DNA of 64,000 nt from Mycolicibacterium iranicum (GCF_002101705.1 NZ_LQPC01000028.1:62001-126000), one strand, 5' to 3'; shown: positions 1 to 8,993, counted from the first letter of the stretch. Translations and numbers: made by a program. The notes: a model not told the origin generated them from the letters alone.

Positions 1-1
1 C

Positions 2-787
2 CGCCTCCTCGAACCCGGCGCCGCGCGGGCCGTCAATCCCGTCCTGCGGGGCAAGTTCGTCGCCGCCCTGCACTGCGCGCGCGACGGCGCTGTCGAGTCG
101 CGCCAGGCCCTACCCGCGATCCGCGCCGTCCTCGGCGCCACCGGGCGCTATACGTTCGTCCCCGGCGCCGAGGCCCGCGACGTCGACGGGACACGTGTGC
201 GTGACGACCGCGGCAACACCTACGACGCCGATGTCGTGATCGTCTGCGCCGGAGCTACCCATAGCGGATTGGTTCGTGATCTCGCCGGTGAGATTCCGGT
301 ACGCAGGGTGCGCCTGCAGATGATGCAGACCGCCCCCCTCGACGAACAGCTGACCACCGCGATCGCCGACGGTGACAGCCTGCGCTACTACCCCGCCTAT
401 GCAAGCAATGCGTTGGACTCGTTGCAGCGCAATGAGAATCAGAACCCGGTGGCCCACGAGCACCGCATGCAACTGTTGTGCGTGCAGCGCCTCCACGGAG
501 GCCTCACCATCGGCGACACCCACGAGTACGCCGAGCCGTTCGCCTTCGACGTGACAGAGGCGCCCTACACCTACCTGACGGGCGTCGTCGAGGAACTGCT
601 GGGGCGTCGCCTGCCCCCGATCCGGCAGCGGTGGGCCGGCGTCTACAGCCAGTGCGTCGACCCCGGCCGGTTGGCCTACCGGGCCGAAGTCGCCTCCGGA
701 GTTTGGGTCGTGACAGGACCAGGCGGGCGCGGCATGACGCTGGGCCCGGTCATCGGTGAACACACCGCCAACGAGATCGGATTGTGA
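2..787 (+). CDS. FAD-dependent oxidoreductase (DAO-type), 5' truncated by window edge
   Basis: The reading frame is open from base 2, so the N-terminal FAD-binding part lies outside the window. The visible 261 residues have the look of a glycine/D-amino-acid oxidase (DAO) C-terminal half: a substrate domain, then a distal FAD-contacting segment near the end (WVVTGPGGRGMTLGPVIGE). It overlaps the start of the HAD hydrolase gene by 4 bases and heads an operon with a phosphonate-type ABC importer. From family knowledge, DAO flavoenzymes next to PhnX-like hydrolases probably oxidise an aminophosphonate to an aldehyde; the substrate is inferred. Confidence 0.85.
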   Translation, partial: RLLEPGAARAVNPVLRGKFVAALHCARDGAVESRQALPAIRAVLGATGRYTFVPGAEARDVDGTRVRDDRGNTYDADVVIVCAGATHSGLVRDLAGEIPVRRVRLQMMQTAPLDEQLTTAIADGDSLRYYPAYASNALDSLQRNENQNPVAHEHRMQLLCVQRLHGGLTIGDTHEYAEPFAFDVTEAPYTYLTGVVEELLGRRLPPIRQRWAGVYSQCVDPGRLAYRAEVASGVWVVTGPGGRGMTLGPVIGEHTANEIGL

Positions 788-1473
788 GCATGCAGGACAG
801 CGGAATTCAATTAGCAGTCGTCGACATGGCGGGCACTACCGTCGCCGACGACGGCCTCGTCGTCGAGGCCTTCGAGGCCGCCGCCGAAGCTGGCGGACTT
901 CCTCCGAGCGGGCCGCAGCGCGAGCATGCGCGCCAATACGTTCTGGACACCATGGGACAGTCCAAGATCACGGTGTTCCGCGCTCTGTTCGACGACGACG
1001 ACACCGCACAGCGCGCCAACGCCGCGTTCGAAGAGTCCTACGCTTCGCTGATCGCCGCCGGGCGTGCCGAACCGATTACCGGTGCGGCGGAGTCACTTTC
1101 ACGGCTTCGCGCAGGCGGGATCAAAGTCGCTCTGACCACCGGCTTCTCGCCCGACACGCAAGGCAAACTGATCTCCGCGCTCGGCTGGCACGACATCGCT
1201 GACCTCGTTCTCGCGCCCGGTGACGGCGTCCGCGGCCGCCCGTACCCCGACCTGATCCTCACCGCCCTGCTACGGATCGGCGCCGACAGTGTGCGGTCCG
1301 TCGCCGCCCTGGGCGACACCGCAAGCGACATCGAGAGTGCACTGCGGGCCGGATGTGCCATCGCCGCAGGCACTCTCACCGGCGCCCACGACGAGCGCCA
1401 ACTGGTCGCCGCCGGCGCCACCCACATCGTCACCTCCGTATCCGACTTCGCTGACCTCCTCCTGAAAGGCTGA
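784..1473 (+). CDS. Phosphonatase-like HAD hydrolase (PhnX-like)
   Basis: This 229-residue HAD-superfamily hydrolase has the nucleophile motif DMAGTTV near residues 14-20 (Asp nucleophile, second Asp replaced by Ala as in phosphonatases). A conserved Thr follows in ALTTGFS, and the acidic motif ALGDTASDIESA sits near residue 175. The start is GTG at 784, inside the stop of the upstream flavoenzyme, so the two are translationally coupled. The family cleaves C-P bonds of phosphonoacetaldehyde-like substrates or acts as a generic phosphatase. Next to a phosphonate importer, a role in aminophosphonate breakdown is likely. The canonical phosphonatase needs a Schiff-base Lys, which I could not confirm by eye. 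Confidence 0.85.
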   Translation: MSMQDSGIQLAVVDMAGTTVADDGLVVEAFEAAAEAGGLPPSGPQREHARQYVLDTMGQSKITVFRALFDDDDTAQRANAAFEESYASLIAAGRAEPITGAAESLSRLRAGGIKVALTTGFSPDTQGKLISALGWHDIADLVLAPGDGVRGRPYPDLILTALLRIGADSVRSVAALGDTASDIESALRAGCAIAAGTLTGAHDERQLVAAGATHIVTSVSDFADLLLKG

Positions 1474-1475
1474 CC

Positions 1476-2516
1476 ATGAAACTCCGTAAGACACTGTCGG
1501 TGATTGCCGTCGCCGCCGTAGCCACCCTGTCCGCCGCCTGCGGCGGAACCGGATCGTCGGGCTCCGGTGACGGCACGACACTCACCGTGTACAGCGCCGA
1601 CGGCCTGGCCGGCTGGTATGAGCCGACGTTCAAGAAATTCACCGAAGAGACCGGTATCAACGTCAATTTGGTGGAAGCCGGTTCGGGCGAGGTCGTTTCG
1701 CGTGTCGAGAAGGAGCAGTCCAATCCGCAGGCTGACCTGCTGGTGACCCTGCCGCCCTTCATCCAGCGGGCCGCGCAGTCCAACCTGCTGCAGCCCAGCG
1801 GCGCCGACACCAGTGGGATGGCCGAAGATCAGGTCGGCCCCGAAGGCACGTTCGTGCCGATCGTCGACAACGCACTCAGCTTCATCGTCAACCCGGGCGC
1901 CAACCCCCCGCCCGTCACGTGGGACGACCTGCTCAAACCCGAGTTCAAGGGCAAGCTGCAGTACTCGACGCCCGGCCAGGCCGGCGACGGCACCGCCGTG
2001 CTCGTCCTGCTCCAGCATCTGCTCGGCAAGCCCGGCGCCCTCGAGTATCTGAAGGCGTTGCAGGCCAACAACGTCGGACCCTCGTCGTCGACCGGCAAGC
2101 TGCAGCCCAAGGTGAGCAACGGCGAACTGCTGGTCGCCAACGGCGACGTGCAGATGAATCTCGCGTCGATCAAGGACGACGGCTCCACATTCGAGATCTT
2201 CATTCCGGCCGGCGCCGACGGGAAGCGCACCAGCATCTCGCTGCCCTACGTGGCCGGCGTGACCGCGGGTGCCCCGCACGCCGAGGACGCAAAGAAGCTC
2301 CTGGCCTTCCTGATCTCCGAGGACATCCAGAAGACGGTTGAGCCCGACGCACTCGGAATCCCGGTCCTCGAATCGCTCAAGGGCTCGGGGTCCACGGCGC
2401 CGAATACGCCGATGGCGGTGCTGGACGGAGTCGACGTCTGGGTGCCGGACTGGGACGCCGTGCTCGCCGACCTTGACGCCGACCTCGCCGAATACCAGAA
2501 GGCCACCGGTAGCTGA
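1476..2516 (+). CDS. ABC transporter substrate-binding lipoprotein (2-aminoethylphosphonate type)
   Basis: This is a 346-residue extracellular solute-binding protein. It starts with a lipoprotein signal peptide (MKLRKTLSVIAVAAVATLSAAC), lipobox LSAAC with acylated Cys22. The mature part follows the iron/thiamine/phosphonate-binding (type 2 periplasmic-binding) pattern: LTVYSADGL at the N terminus, then GWYEPTFKKFTEETGI. ATG at 1476 lies 2 bases after the HAD stop, and the ATPase follows directly. It should sit in the outer face of the cytoplasmic membrane and deliver the ligand to the two permeases. Assignment to phosphonate rather than Fe3+ rests on the neighbours. Confidence 0.88.
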   Translation: MKLRKTLSVIAVAAVATLSAACGGTGSSGSGDGTTLTVYSADGLAGWYEPTFKKFTEETGINVNLVEAGSGEVVSRVEKEQSNPQADLLVTLPPFIQRAAQSNLLQPSGADTSGMAEDQVGPEGTFVPIVDNALSFIVNPGANPPPVTWDDLLKPEFKGKLQYSTPGQAGDGTAVLVLLQHLLGKPGALEYLKALQANNVGPSSSTGKLQPKVSNGELLVANGDVQMNLASIKDDGSTFEIFIPAGADGKRTSISLPYVAGVTAGAPHAEDAKKLLAFLISEDIQKTVEPDALGIPVLESLKGSGSTAPNTPMAVLDGVDVWVPDWDAVLADLDADLAEYQKATGS

Positions 2517-2517
2517 C

Positions 2518-3687
2518 ATGGCCGAGACACGGGTCACCCCCGCGAGTCAGCGGCTTCAACCGACAGCGGCCGAGCCCGGCACTGCGGCAATTCTTTTCGA
2601 CCGCGTCGGAGTCTCCTACGGCCGCGGAAAGAAGGGCACGCACGCGCTCATCGACTTCAACCTGAGGGTGGCACCGGGCGAGACCGTCGCGCTGCTGGGC
2701 CCCAGCGGATCCGGCAAGTCAACGGCTTTGAACGCGCTCGCGGGGTTTGTCCGACCGACGTCGGGGCGGGTGCGACTCGCAGGCCGCGACGTCACCGACC
2801 TTCCGCCCGCGCGTCGCGGCATCGGCGTCGTACTGCAGTCCTACGCCCTGTTCCCGCACATGTCGGTCGCCGACAACGTCGCGTTCGGACTGCACGCCCA
2901 CAAGGTGGCCCGCCGCGAGATCACCCCGCGAGTCAACGAAGTGCTGGACATGGTCGGTATGTCGGGCTTCCAGAAGCGGTTGCCCCGTGAGCTTTCCGGC
3001 GGACAGCAGCAGCGCGTCGCGATCGCCCGCGCCTTGGCGATCCGGCCGTCCGTCCTGCTGCTCGACGAGCCGCTCGCCGCGCTCGACGCCCAGCTGCGCC
3101 AGTCGATGCTGGCGGAGCTGCAGCGACTCAAAGAGGCTCTGCCCGACACCGCGATGCTCTATGTCACCCATGACCAGGCCGAGGCGCTGGCGTTGGCGGA
3201 CCGCATCGTGGTGATGAACGACGCGCGCCTGATGGATGTCGACACCGCGGAGAACCTGTGGAAGCGACCACCGACGAGCTTCACGGCGGCGTTTCTCGGC
3301 GGGGCGAACCTGTTGCCCTGCGAGGTGGGCCGGGTGATCGGCAACTCCGCGCTGGTCAAAGTTGGCTCCCGCACCGTCAATGCCGAAGCGCCGCAGCCCG
3401 CGTTCGGTCATGCCGACTGGGCTCCTGGGTCGCAGGCGCTGCTGTGCGTGCGACCGCACGCGATGCAGGTGGTGTCGACACGTGAGCGGGATGCGTTGCA
3501 GGCGAACGTGAACGCCGCGGTGTGGCGCGGAGCGGTGACCCGGCTGGTCCTTGCCGTCGAGTCACTTCCCGACATCCTCGTCGACGTCGACGTACCGGGT
3601 CACACGCCGTTCGAAATCGGCAGCGTCGTCGGGTTGCGACTCCCCGAACCCGCCGGTGTGTTGGTGTCGCCGGGCACCGCGGCATGA
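2518..3687 (+). CDS. ABC transporter ATP-binding protein (aminoethylphosphonate/spermidine type)
   Basis: This 389-residue ABC ATPase has Walker A GPSGSGKST (about residues 61-69), Q-loop LQSYALFPHM, signature LSGGQQQR, Walker B LLLDEPLAALD and switch His in YVTHDQAEAL. A C-terminal TOBE-like regulatory domain (from about residue 280) is typical of CUT/PotA-type importers. I chose ATG at 2518, one base after the binding-protein stop. A longer frame exists upstream but runs through the preceding gene. The stop overlaps the permease start (ATGA). It energises the two permeases downstream. Confidence 0.93.
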   Translation: MAETRVTPASQRLQPTAAEPGTAAILFDRVGVSYGRGKKGTHALIDFNLRVAPGETVALLGPSGSGKSTALNALAGFVRPTSGRVRLAGRDVTDLPPARRGIGVVLQSYALFPHMSVADNVAFGLHAHKVARREITPRVNEVLDMVGMSGFQKRLPRELSGGQQQRVAIARALAIRPSVLLLDEPLAALDAQLRQSMLAELQRLKEALPDTAMLYVTHDQAEALALADRIVVMNDARLMDVDTAENLWKRPPTSFTAAFLGGANLLPCEVGRVIGNSALVKVGSRTVNAEAPQPAFGHADWAPGSQALLCVRPHAMQVVSTRERDALQANVNAAVWRGAVTRLVLAVESLPDILVDVDVPGHTPFEIGSVVGLRLPEPAGVLVSPGTAA

Positions 3688-4580
3688 CAGGTCTTCTCGA
3701 GCGACCCGAAACGACACCTCCGCCGTCGACCACCGCCGCCCCGCGGTCGAGGGCTTGGCTGTGGGTACTGCCGCCGCTGCTGCTGGTTCTGCTTGTCGTG
3801 CTCTACCCGTTGGTCCGGGTGTTCATGGAATCGTCGGCGGACGGCTCCTGGGGCGAGGTCCTCGGTTCCGAGATGTTCCGCGACGCGCTGTGGCGCACGG
3901 TCGCCATCGCAGCGACATCCACACTCGGCTGCCTCATCCTCGGCACCTTCCTGGCCATCGTGCTCGCTTTCGTCCCATTCCCGGGCTCGGCCGTCGTCGG
4001 CCGCCTGATCGATACGGTGCTGGCGTTGCCGTCGTTCCTCATCACCCTGGCGTTCACGTTCCTCTACGGGAGTGCCGGTGCGATCAACGCGGCGATCTCG
4101 GCCATCACTGGCTCAAGCTCACCGATGCTGGACTTCCTCTACACGCCCGCCGGCGTCATCACCGCCGAGATCACCTTCTTCACACCGTTCGTGGTGCGGC
4201 CACTGCTCGCCGCGTTCTCTCTGATCCCCCAGTCGCAGCTGAACGTCGCTGCGAGCCTGGGTGCCTCGCCGTGGAGGGTGCTCAGAGCGGTCATCCTGCC
4301 CGAAGCTTGGCCCGCGCTGGCCGCCGGTGGCAGCCTCGTTCTGCTGTTGACGCTCAACGAATTCGGCATCGTGTTGTTCACCGGAGCCAAAGGCGTCATC
4401 ACCTTGCCGGTGCTGATCTACACGCGTGGCATCGTCACGTTCGACCTGCCCGGCGCCGCGGTGATTGCGACCGTCCAGGTTCTCCTTTCGCTCGCGCTGT
4501 ACGGCCTTTACCGGGTGGTCTTTGCCCGGTTGACGACCCGAAGGGGGGTTGGCGATGCTGCTGTGGAGCCGCCGAAGTAG
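3684..4580 (+). CDS. ABC transporter permease, subunit 1
   Basis: This 298-residue integral membrane permease has a first hydrophobic segment at about residues 26-48 (LWVLPPLLLVLLVVLYPLV) and several further helices. It carries the EAA-type loop near ASLGASPWRVLRAVILPEAWP, which contacts the ATPase. The start is ATG at 3684 overlapping the ATPase stop. The extended frame upstream overlaps the ATPase and is rejected. It forms a heterodimeric channel with the next gene, in the phosphonate/CUT1-like order binding protein, ATPase, permease, permease. Confidence 0.9.
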   Translation: MTGLLERPETTPPPSTTAAPRSRAWLWVLPPLLLVLLVVLYPLVRVFMESSADGSWGEVLGSEMFRDALWRTVAIAATSTLGCLILGTFLAIVLAFVPFPGSAVVGRLIDTVLALPSFLITLAFTFLYGSAGAINAAISAITGSSSPMLDFLYTPAGVITAEITFFTPFVVRPLLAAFSLIPQSQLNVAASLGASPWRVLRAVILPEAWPALAAGGSLVLLLTLNEFGIVLFTGAKGVITLPVLIYTRGIVTFDLPGAAVIATVQVLLSLALYGLYRVVFARLTTRRGVGDAAVEPPK

Positions 4581-5352
4581 AGGGGTGACCCTGGCGGTCT
4601 TCGGGATCGTCGTGCTGGTGGTGTTCATGCTGCCGCTCGGTACCGTCCTGCTGGCCGGGCTCGCGGGTTCGTGGACCGGGCCTCTGCCCTCCGACCTGGG
4701 CTTCGCCCGGTTCGGTGACGCACTGTCCGGCCAGGATCTCGCCAGCCTCTCGGTGAGCCTTCAAACCGCCTTCCTCGCAGGAGGTTTCGCACTGGTCGTC
4801 GGCACCTGGGCGGCACTTGCCGCGCGAGAAGCCCCCGACTGGCTGCGCCGCATCACCGATGCGGTGTTTCATCTGCCCATCGCGGTGCCGTCCGTCGCGA
4901 TCGGTTTGGGGCTGCTCATTGCATTCAACTCGAAACCGTTGCTGCTCGGCGGGACTCGCTGGATCGTGATCCTCGCCCACGCCGTCCTGGTGATGGCGTT
5001 CGCCTTCAGTGCCGTCTCCGCCGCGCTGGACCGCCTCGACCCCGCCTACCGGCAGGCGGCCGAGTCGCTCGGAGCGAGCCCCGCGCGAGTGCTGATCCGG
5101 GTCACGCTGCCGCTGCTTCTGCCCGCCCTCGGTGCGGCAGCCGGGCTCGCCGTTGCCCTGTCGATGGGTGAGCTGGGCGCTACCGTGATGGTCTATCCCG
5201 CGACGTGGAAGACGCTGCCGGTCACCATCTTCGGGCTGACCGATCGCGGCCAGGTGTTCCAGGCAGCCGCCAGCACCACGCTGCTGCTCACGGTGACGCT
5301 GGTGTCGTTGATCGTGCTGGGACGGATCCGCGGGCGCGCCGCGCTGCGCTAG
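4555..5352 (+). CDS. ABC transporter permease, subunit 2
   Basis: This is a 265-residue multi-helix permease. Its EAA loop is ESLGASPARVLIRVTLPLLL (about residues 178-197). ATG at 4555 is preceded by AAGGGGG a few bases upstream; TTG at 4549 is an alternative two codons earlier. It overlaps the 3' end of the first permease by 26 bases, so the importer genes are coupled. No gene follows on this strand, so it closes the operon. It is the partner half of the membrane channel. Confidence 0.9.
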   Translation: MLLWSRRSRGVTLAVFGIVVLVVFMLPLGTVLLAGLAGSWTGPLPSDLGFARFGDALSGQDLASLSVSLQTAFLAGGFALVVGTWAALAAREAPDWLRRITDAVFHLPIAVPSVAIGLGLLIAFNSKPLLLGGTRWIVILAHAVLVMAFAFSAVSAALDRLDPAYRQAAESLGASPARVLIRVTLPLLLPALGAAAGLAVALSMGELGATVMVYPATWKTLPVTIFGLTDRGQVFQAAASTTLLLTVTLVSLIVLGRIRGRAALR

Positions 5353-5371
5353 CCGGTGACAACGCCGACGG

Positions 5372-5641
5372 TTAGGCCTTGCCGGTACGTTCGCGGTGCT
5401 TGCAGCCTGGCCAGCAGCACGGGCGGCGCATACCCTCTTCCAACTCCTCCTGAGTGCGCCGAATCCGTCGTTCTCGGGTCTTGTCCTGCTTGGCGTCCTC
5501 CACCCAGCAGATGAACTCGTTGCGCGCCAGCGGCGTGATGTCCTTCCACGCGGCCAGCGCGTCCGCATTGCCTGCCAGCGCGGTGCGCAGATCGGCGGGC
5601 AGCTTGTGTACCACGCCCCCGGGGATCTGCTGGCCGCCCAT
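5372..5641 (-). CDS. YdeI/OmpD-associated family protein
   Basis: This 89-residue protein begins MGGQQIPGGVVHKLP and contains the YdeI/OmdA pattern: DLRTALAGNADALAAWKDITPLARNEFICWVEDAKQ-type sequence followed by TRERRIRRTQEELEEGMRRPCCWPGC. The family (bacteriocin-protection, YdeI/OmpD-associated) is small, soluble and of unclear biochemical role. The C-terminal CCWPGC cysteine cluster could bind metal; that is inference. It is monocistronic and convergent with the ABC operon, 19 bases away. Confidence 0.75.
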   Translation of the reverse strand: MGGQQIPGGVVHKLPADLRTALAGNADALAAWKDITPLARNEFICWVEDAKQDKTRERRIRRTQEELEEGMRRPCCWPGCKHRERTGKA

Positions 5642-5718
5642 GCGGTCAGCCTAGCCCCACCCCCGCCGACACCCGTCCCCCATATGGAACGATCAACAGT
5701 GCCGCTGAGGGAGGGAAC

Positions 5719-7596
5719 TTGTCGGTATCGATTTCGACGGTGCGGGAATCGCAGCCCGACAGGCTTGTCGACGCTGCCGATGTCATGCGCGGCAAGCACT
5801 CCGAGCTGCAGGCCGTCATCACCGGCGGCCGCGAGATGCTGTCCTTGCTGCAAGACCGCTGGTCGGGAGATGCCGCGACCGCTGCCCTCGACAGGGGTCT
5901 CGACGACATCGCCAAACAGGAGCGGATCGCCCGCCGCTTGCTGAACCTGGAGTCCGCCCTGCGCAATGGTGGTCTGCAGATGGGTGCGCTGCGCGATGCG
6001 CTCCTGGATCTGGTGGCGACGACCGAGCGCTTCGGGTTCGCGGTGGCCGACGACGGCACCGTGACGCCGGAGCAGTGGCTGGTCGGCGACTTGCTCAAAG
6101 GCATCGCCGAGAAACTCAGCACCTTTCTCAAAGAGATGCTGCGGCTGTTCACCGACCTCGACGAGAACACCGCCTCGGCGATCGACCAGGCCGCCGGCGT
6201 CGACATCCCCAATCCACCGGTCGAGGTCGGCGGACAGCTCCTCCAGATCCCATCACCAGACACCGACCCTGCCGACGTCAAGGCGTGGTGGGACTCGCTC
6301 AGCGAGCAACAACAGCAGGAGCTGATCGCAGAGCATCCGCCAATCCTCGGCAATCTCAACGGGATTCCCGCCGAGGCCCGCGATCCCATCAATGTGGCGG
6401 TGATGGATGACGACCTCGATCGCGTGGAGAGCGCCGCCAGGTCCAACAACGTATCCGCCGACGAGGTGGCCGCCAACCCCGGACGGTACGGGCTGTCCGA
6501 GAACGACATCACGCGCTACCAGAACGCGAAGAAGACCCAGGAGGGCCTGATCCACCAGATGACCGGGTCCAACGAGCTCAAGGGTCCAGACGGACAGCCG
6601 CGTCGCTACAGTGACGTCACCGCCGAGGAGCGGATGCGTGAGAACTGGCGTCCTACGATGCTGTGGGCCTACGACCCGCAGGCCTTCGACGGCAAGGGGC
6701 GCGCGGCCGTTGCGATCGGCAACCCCGACAAGGCAGTGAACACCGCCGTCATCGTTCCGGGCACCAGCGCCAGCGTCCGCGACGGCTGGCTCTCCGACGG
6801 CCACAACGACGCCATCAACCTTTACGACGAATCGCTGGCGGCGGCACCGCGAGAGCCCACAGCGGTCATCTCCTGGATGGGCTACGACACCCCGGAGAGC
6901 TTCACCGATCCGAACATCGCCAACACCGGCCTCGCCCGTGCCGGAGGGGATGCGCTGGCGTGGGATGTCAACAGCCTTAACGTGACTCACGAATCCGGCG
7001 TGCCGCAGCACGTCACCGTCGCCGGGCACTCCTACGGCTCGACCACCGTCGCGGACGCGTTCGCCAACAGTGGCTTGCAGGCCAACGATGCCATCCTGCT
7101 GGGCAGCCCGGGCACCGACGTCGCACAGAATGCGGGCGATTTCAACGTCGACGGCGGCCAGGTCTACATCGGCGACGCGTCCACCGATCCCGTCGGCTGG
7201 CTCGGACAGATGGGCAACACTCTGCCCGACGAACTCAACGACTCGCTCGGCAACATGATCGGGCCGTCGGCAGGACTAGGCGCCGACCCGGCGTTCGAAG
7301 ACTTCGGCGCGACACGCTTCCGGGCCGAGGTGCCCGGCGCGGACATGATCGACCCCTCCGACCACTCGTATTACTACACCTCCGGCAGCGAGTCGCTGCG
7401 GAGCATGACTCAGATCGTCGTCGGTAACGGCGACGGCCTCGGCGATCTGGGCCTGCTGGCCGAGCACCGCACGGAGCTGACGGTCTCCACCCCGCAGAAC
7501 GTCGACATGCCGATCATCGGGGAAGTCCCGTTGCCGCATCTTTCCGTCGAGACGCCGATGATCTACGACCCGGAATGGGACCGGCCAGGACAATGA
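5719..7596 (+). CDS. Alpha/beta hydrolase, DUF1023 family, with WXG100-like N-terminal helices
   Basis: This is a 625-residue protein. The first ~250 residues are helical and resemble the WXG100-type domain seen in mycobacterial DUF1023 proteins. The C-terminal half is an alpha/beta hydrolase with nucleophile elbow AGHSYGST (Ser about 437). The start is TTG at 5719, preceded by GAGGGAGG. A lipoprotein gene follows 7 bases downstream, so they probably form an operon. No signal peptide is visible; export through a type VII system is conceivable but not shown. The substrate is unknown. Confidence 0.85.
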   Translation: MSVSISTVRESQPDRLVDAADVMRGKHSELQAVITGGREMLSLLQDRWSGDAATAALDRGLDDIAKQERIARRLLNLESALRNGGLQMGALRDALLDLVATTERFGFAVADDGTVTPEQWLVGDLLKGIAEKLSTFLKEMLRLFTDLDENTASAIDQAAGVDIPNPPVEVGGQLLQIPSPDTDPADVKAWWDSLSEQQQQELIAEHPPILGNLNGIPAEARDPINVAVMDDDLDRVESAARSNNVSADEVAANPGRYGLSENDITRYQNAKKTQEGLIHQMTGSNELKGPDGQPRRYSDVTAEERMRENWRPTMLWAYDPQAFDGKGRAAVAIGNPDKAVNTAVIVPGTSASVRDGWLSDGHNDAINLYDESLAAAPREPTAVISWMGYDTPESFTDPNIANTGLARAGGDALAWDVNSLNVTHESGVPQHVTVAGHSYGSTTVADAFANSGLQANDAILLGSPGTDVAQNAGDFNVDGGQVYIGDASTDPVGWLGQMGNTLPDELNDSLGNMIGPSAGLGADPAFEDFGATRFRAEVPGADMIDPSDHSYYYTSGSESLRSMTQIVVGNGDGLGDLGLLAEHRTELTVSTPQNVDMPIIGEVPLPHLSVETPMIYDPEWDRPGQ

Positions 7597-7603
7597 GTTT
7601 CCA

Positions 7604-8161
7604 ATGACGACGATGCCCGTGAACAACCGCCGCGCCAGGCGCCGCACCGCGGCGCTGCTGGTCCTACTCGCCACCGCGCTTCCCGCGACAGGAGGATGTT
7701 CGGAGATGATCCCGTTCAAGCGAGACCGGCCGGAGCCGACCCCGATCTCCGACGAGGAGTCGCGCGCCCAGGTGGTCGACGCCGCCAAAGCCATCACGCA
7801 GGCGGCGAATCTGGACATCGCCTATGCGAGTTACGGCTGGGAGTGGTGCAACGACCAGGGCGATCCGCCCTACCGGAGCCGCGTCGATCTCGCGTTCGTG
7901 GTTCCGCCTGGCACCGACAACGTGGACATGGCCAAGGAGGTCGCCTCGAAGGTCGCGGGGGTGCCGGGCTGGGAGGCGGGCACCCCGCCCGGGATCCACA
8001 CCGCCGGCGACGCCGTCCACCAAGGCAATGTGTGGGCGGTGATCGGGCCGGGCAACTACCCCGAGCGCGGCGGCGTCCGAATTTTCGGGGAGTGCCGCAA
8101 CATGAACGACCACCGCCAGGGCGGGGGCGTGGAGATCACCGACGAAGTTCGCGGCGGCTAG
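7604..8161 (+). CDS. Putative lipoprotein of unknown function
   Basis: This 185-residue protein has an Arg-rich n-region (NNRRARRRT), a hydrophobic stretch and the lipobox ATGGC, giving an acylated Cys near residue 32. The mature domain has three cysteine-containing stretches (GWEWCNDQGD, FGECRNMND) and resembles mycobacterial lipoproteins that sit beside DUF1023 hydrolases. No enzymatic motif was recognised. ATG at 7604 is chosen; ATG at 7613 (MPVNNRR) is possible. It is probably co-transcribed with the hydrolase. Confidence 0.75.
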   Translation: MTTMPVNNRRARRRTAALLVLLATALPATGGCSEMIPFKRDRPEPTPISDEESRAQVVDAAKAITQAANLDIAYASYGWEWCNDQGDPPYRSRVDLAFVVPPGTDNVDMAKEVASKVAGVPGWEAGTPPGIHTAGDAVHQGNVWAVIGPGNYPERGGVRIFGECRNMNDHRQGGGVEITDEVRGG

Positions 8162-8358
8162 CAGGGGATGGGGATGCCGGTGAACATGTCGTTCCCGCAT
8201 ACCGTGCGGTCCGACCCCGCCGGCGGGTTCGCACCGTCCCAGAGATTGCTGTGCTCGAGGCTGTAGGAGCCGTCCAGGCTCTGGGAGGGCGCGTTGCCCA
8301 TTCCGGGGTCGACCTCCTGACGACCTAAAGTCTCGCCACCCCACCCGGTTCGGTACAT
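8158..8358 (-). CDS. Small hypothetical ORF, possibly a remnant
   Basis: A 66-codon frame on the minus strand ends with GNDMFTGIPIPC and contains a second Cys in DRTVCGND. The composition (SLEHSNLWDGANPP) looks protein-like rather than a shadow, because nothing is coded opposite it except its last four bases. It has no signal peptide and no clear ribosome-binding site. It may be the C-terminal piece of a secreted protein that lost its N terminus. Its stop overlaps the stop of the lipoprotein gene. Confidence 0.3.
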   Translation of the reverse strand: MYRTGWGGETLGRQEVDPGMGNAPSQSLDGSYSLEHSNLWDGANPPAGSDRTVCGNDMFTGIPIPC

Positions 8359-8570
8359 GCGGTGTTCGCCTCATTTATGCCGGCCGGCGCGCCATTGGGG
8401 CGGGCGTCCGCGGACCGCTGGGGGCTAACCCCGGAGAAATCAGATAGTCCACTACGCAATCGTCTCGCGTTGTGCCGCCTTAGGTTTCTGTCAGCTGACC
8501 GGGGGGCCAGCCGTTCCTGAGTTGAGTGCGGGAGCTGACAGATTCATCAATGAGAAAGAAGGACAACGTC

Positions 8571-8954
8571 ATGGCTGTGAAACAACAACTTGCACAACAG
8601 GCGAAGGTGCTCGGCATCGTCGCCGCCGCGATGGCTGCCGGCGCGCCGGTGCAGGCCTTCGCGGCTCCGGCACTGCCGTACGGCCCCGACACGTGTATCC
8701 AAGGACTGGTGTGGCGGGAAGCGCGCCCTGGCGACACCGTCTGCGTGTCGCCGGGGTTCCGGGCTCGCACTGCGGCGGAGAATGCCGCCCCATACGCCAA
8801 CAAGGTTCCGGCAAGCATCAACTGTGTCTCCGGCTTCGTCTGGCGTGAGGCGTTCGACGGAGACATCATCTGCGTGACACCGGACATCCGCCAGCAGAAC
8901 TGGAACGCCAACGCCGCGGCGCAGAGCAACTTCCAGCGCAACCAGCCGAGTTAG
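8571..8954 (+). CDS. Small secreted protein with duplicated C-x-x-G-x-VWREA motif
   Basis: This 127-residue protein has a Sec signal peptide (hydrophobic VLGIVAAAMAAGAPVQAFA, cleavage near AFA-AP). The mature part holds two copies of a roughly 45-residue unit. Copy one is CIQGLVWREARPGDTVCVSP and copy two is CVSGFVWREAFDGDIICVTP, each followed by R-x(5-9)-N-A. The paired Cys in each unit suggest one disulfide per unit. ATG at 8571 is preceded by AGAAGGA; in-frame ATGs further upstream lack this. The function is unknown. The motif recurs in other actinobacterial secreted proteins. Confidence 0.75.
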   Translation: MAVKQQLAQQAKVLGIVAAAMAAGAPVQAFAAPALPYGPDTCIQGLVWREARPGDTVCVSPGFRARTAAENAAPYANKVPASINCVSGFVWREAFDGDIICVTPDIRQQNWNANAAAQSNFQRNQPS

Positions 8955-8993
8955 GATCCGGCCTTCGAGGTAGCGGCGCCGCCGATCGAACAA

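Noticed and set aside
1038..2537. Long minus-strand open frame opposite the HAD and binding-protein genes
   Set aside because: It is the antisense shadow of high-GC genes with clear protein families on the plus strand; its translation is rich in Arg, Gly and Ala without domains.
4435..5853. 472-codon minus-strand frame opposite the permeases
   Set aside because: Gln/His/Arg-rich shadow of the permease genes; it would also overlap the YdeI-like gene in another frame.
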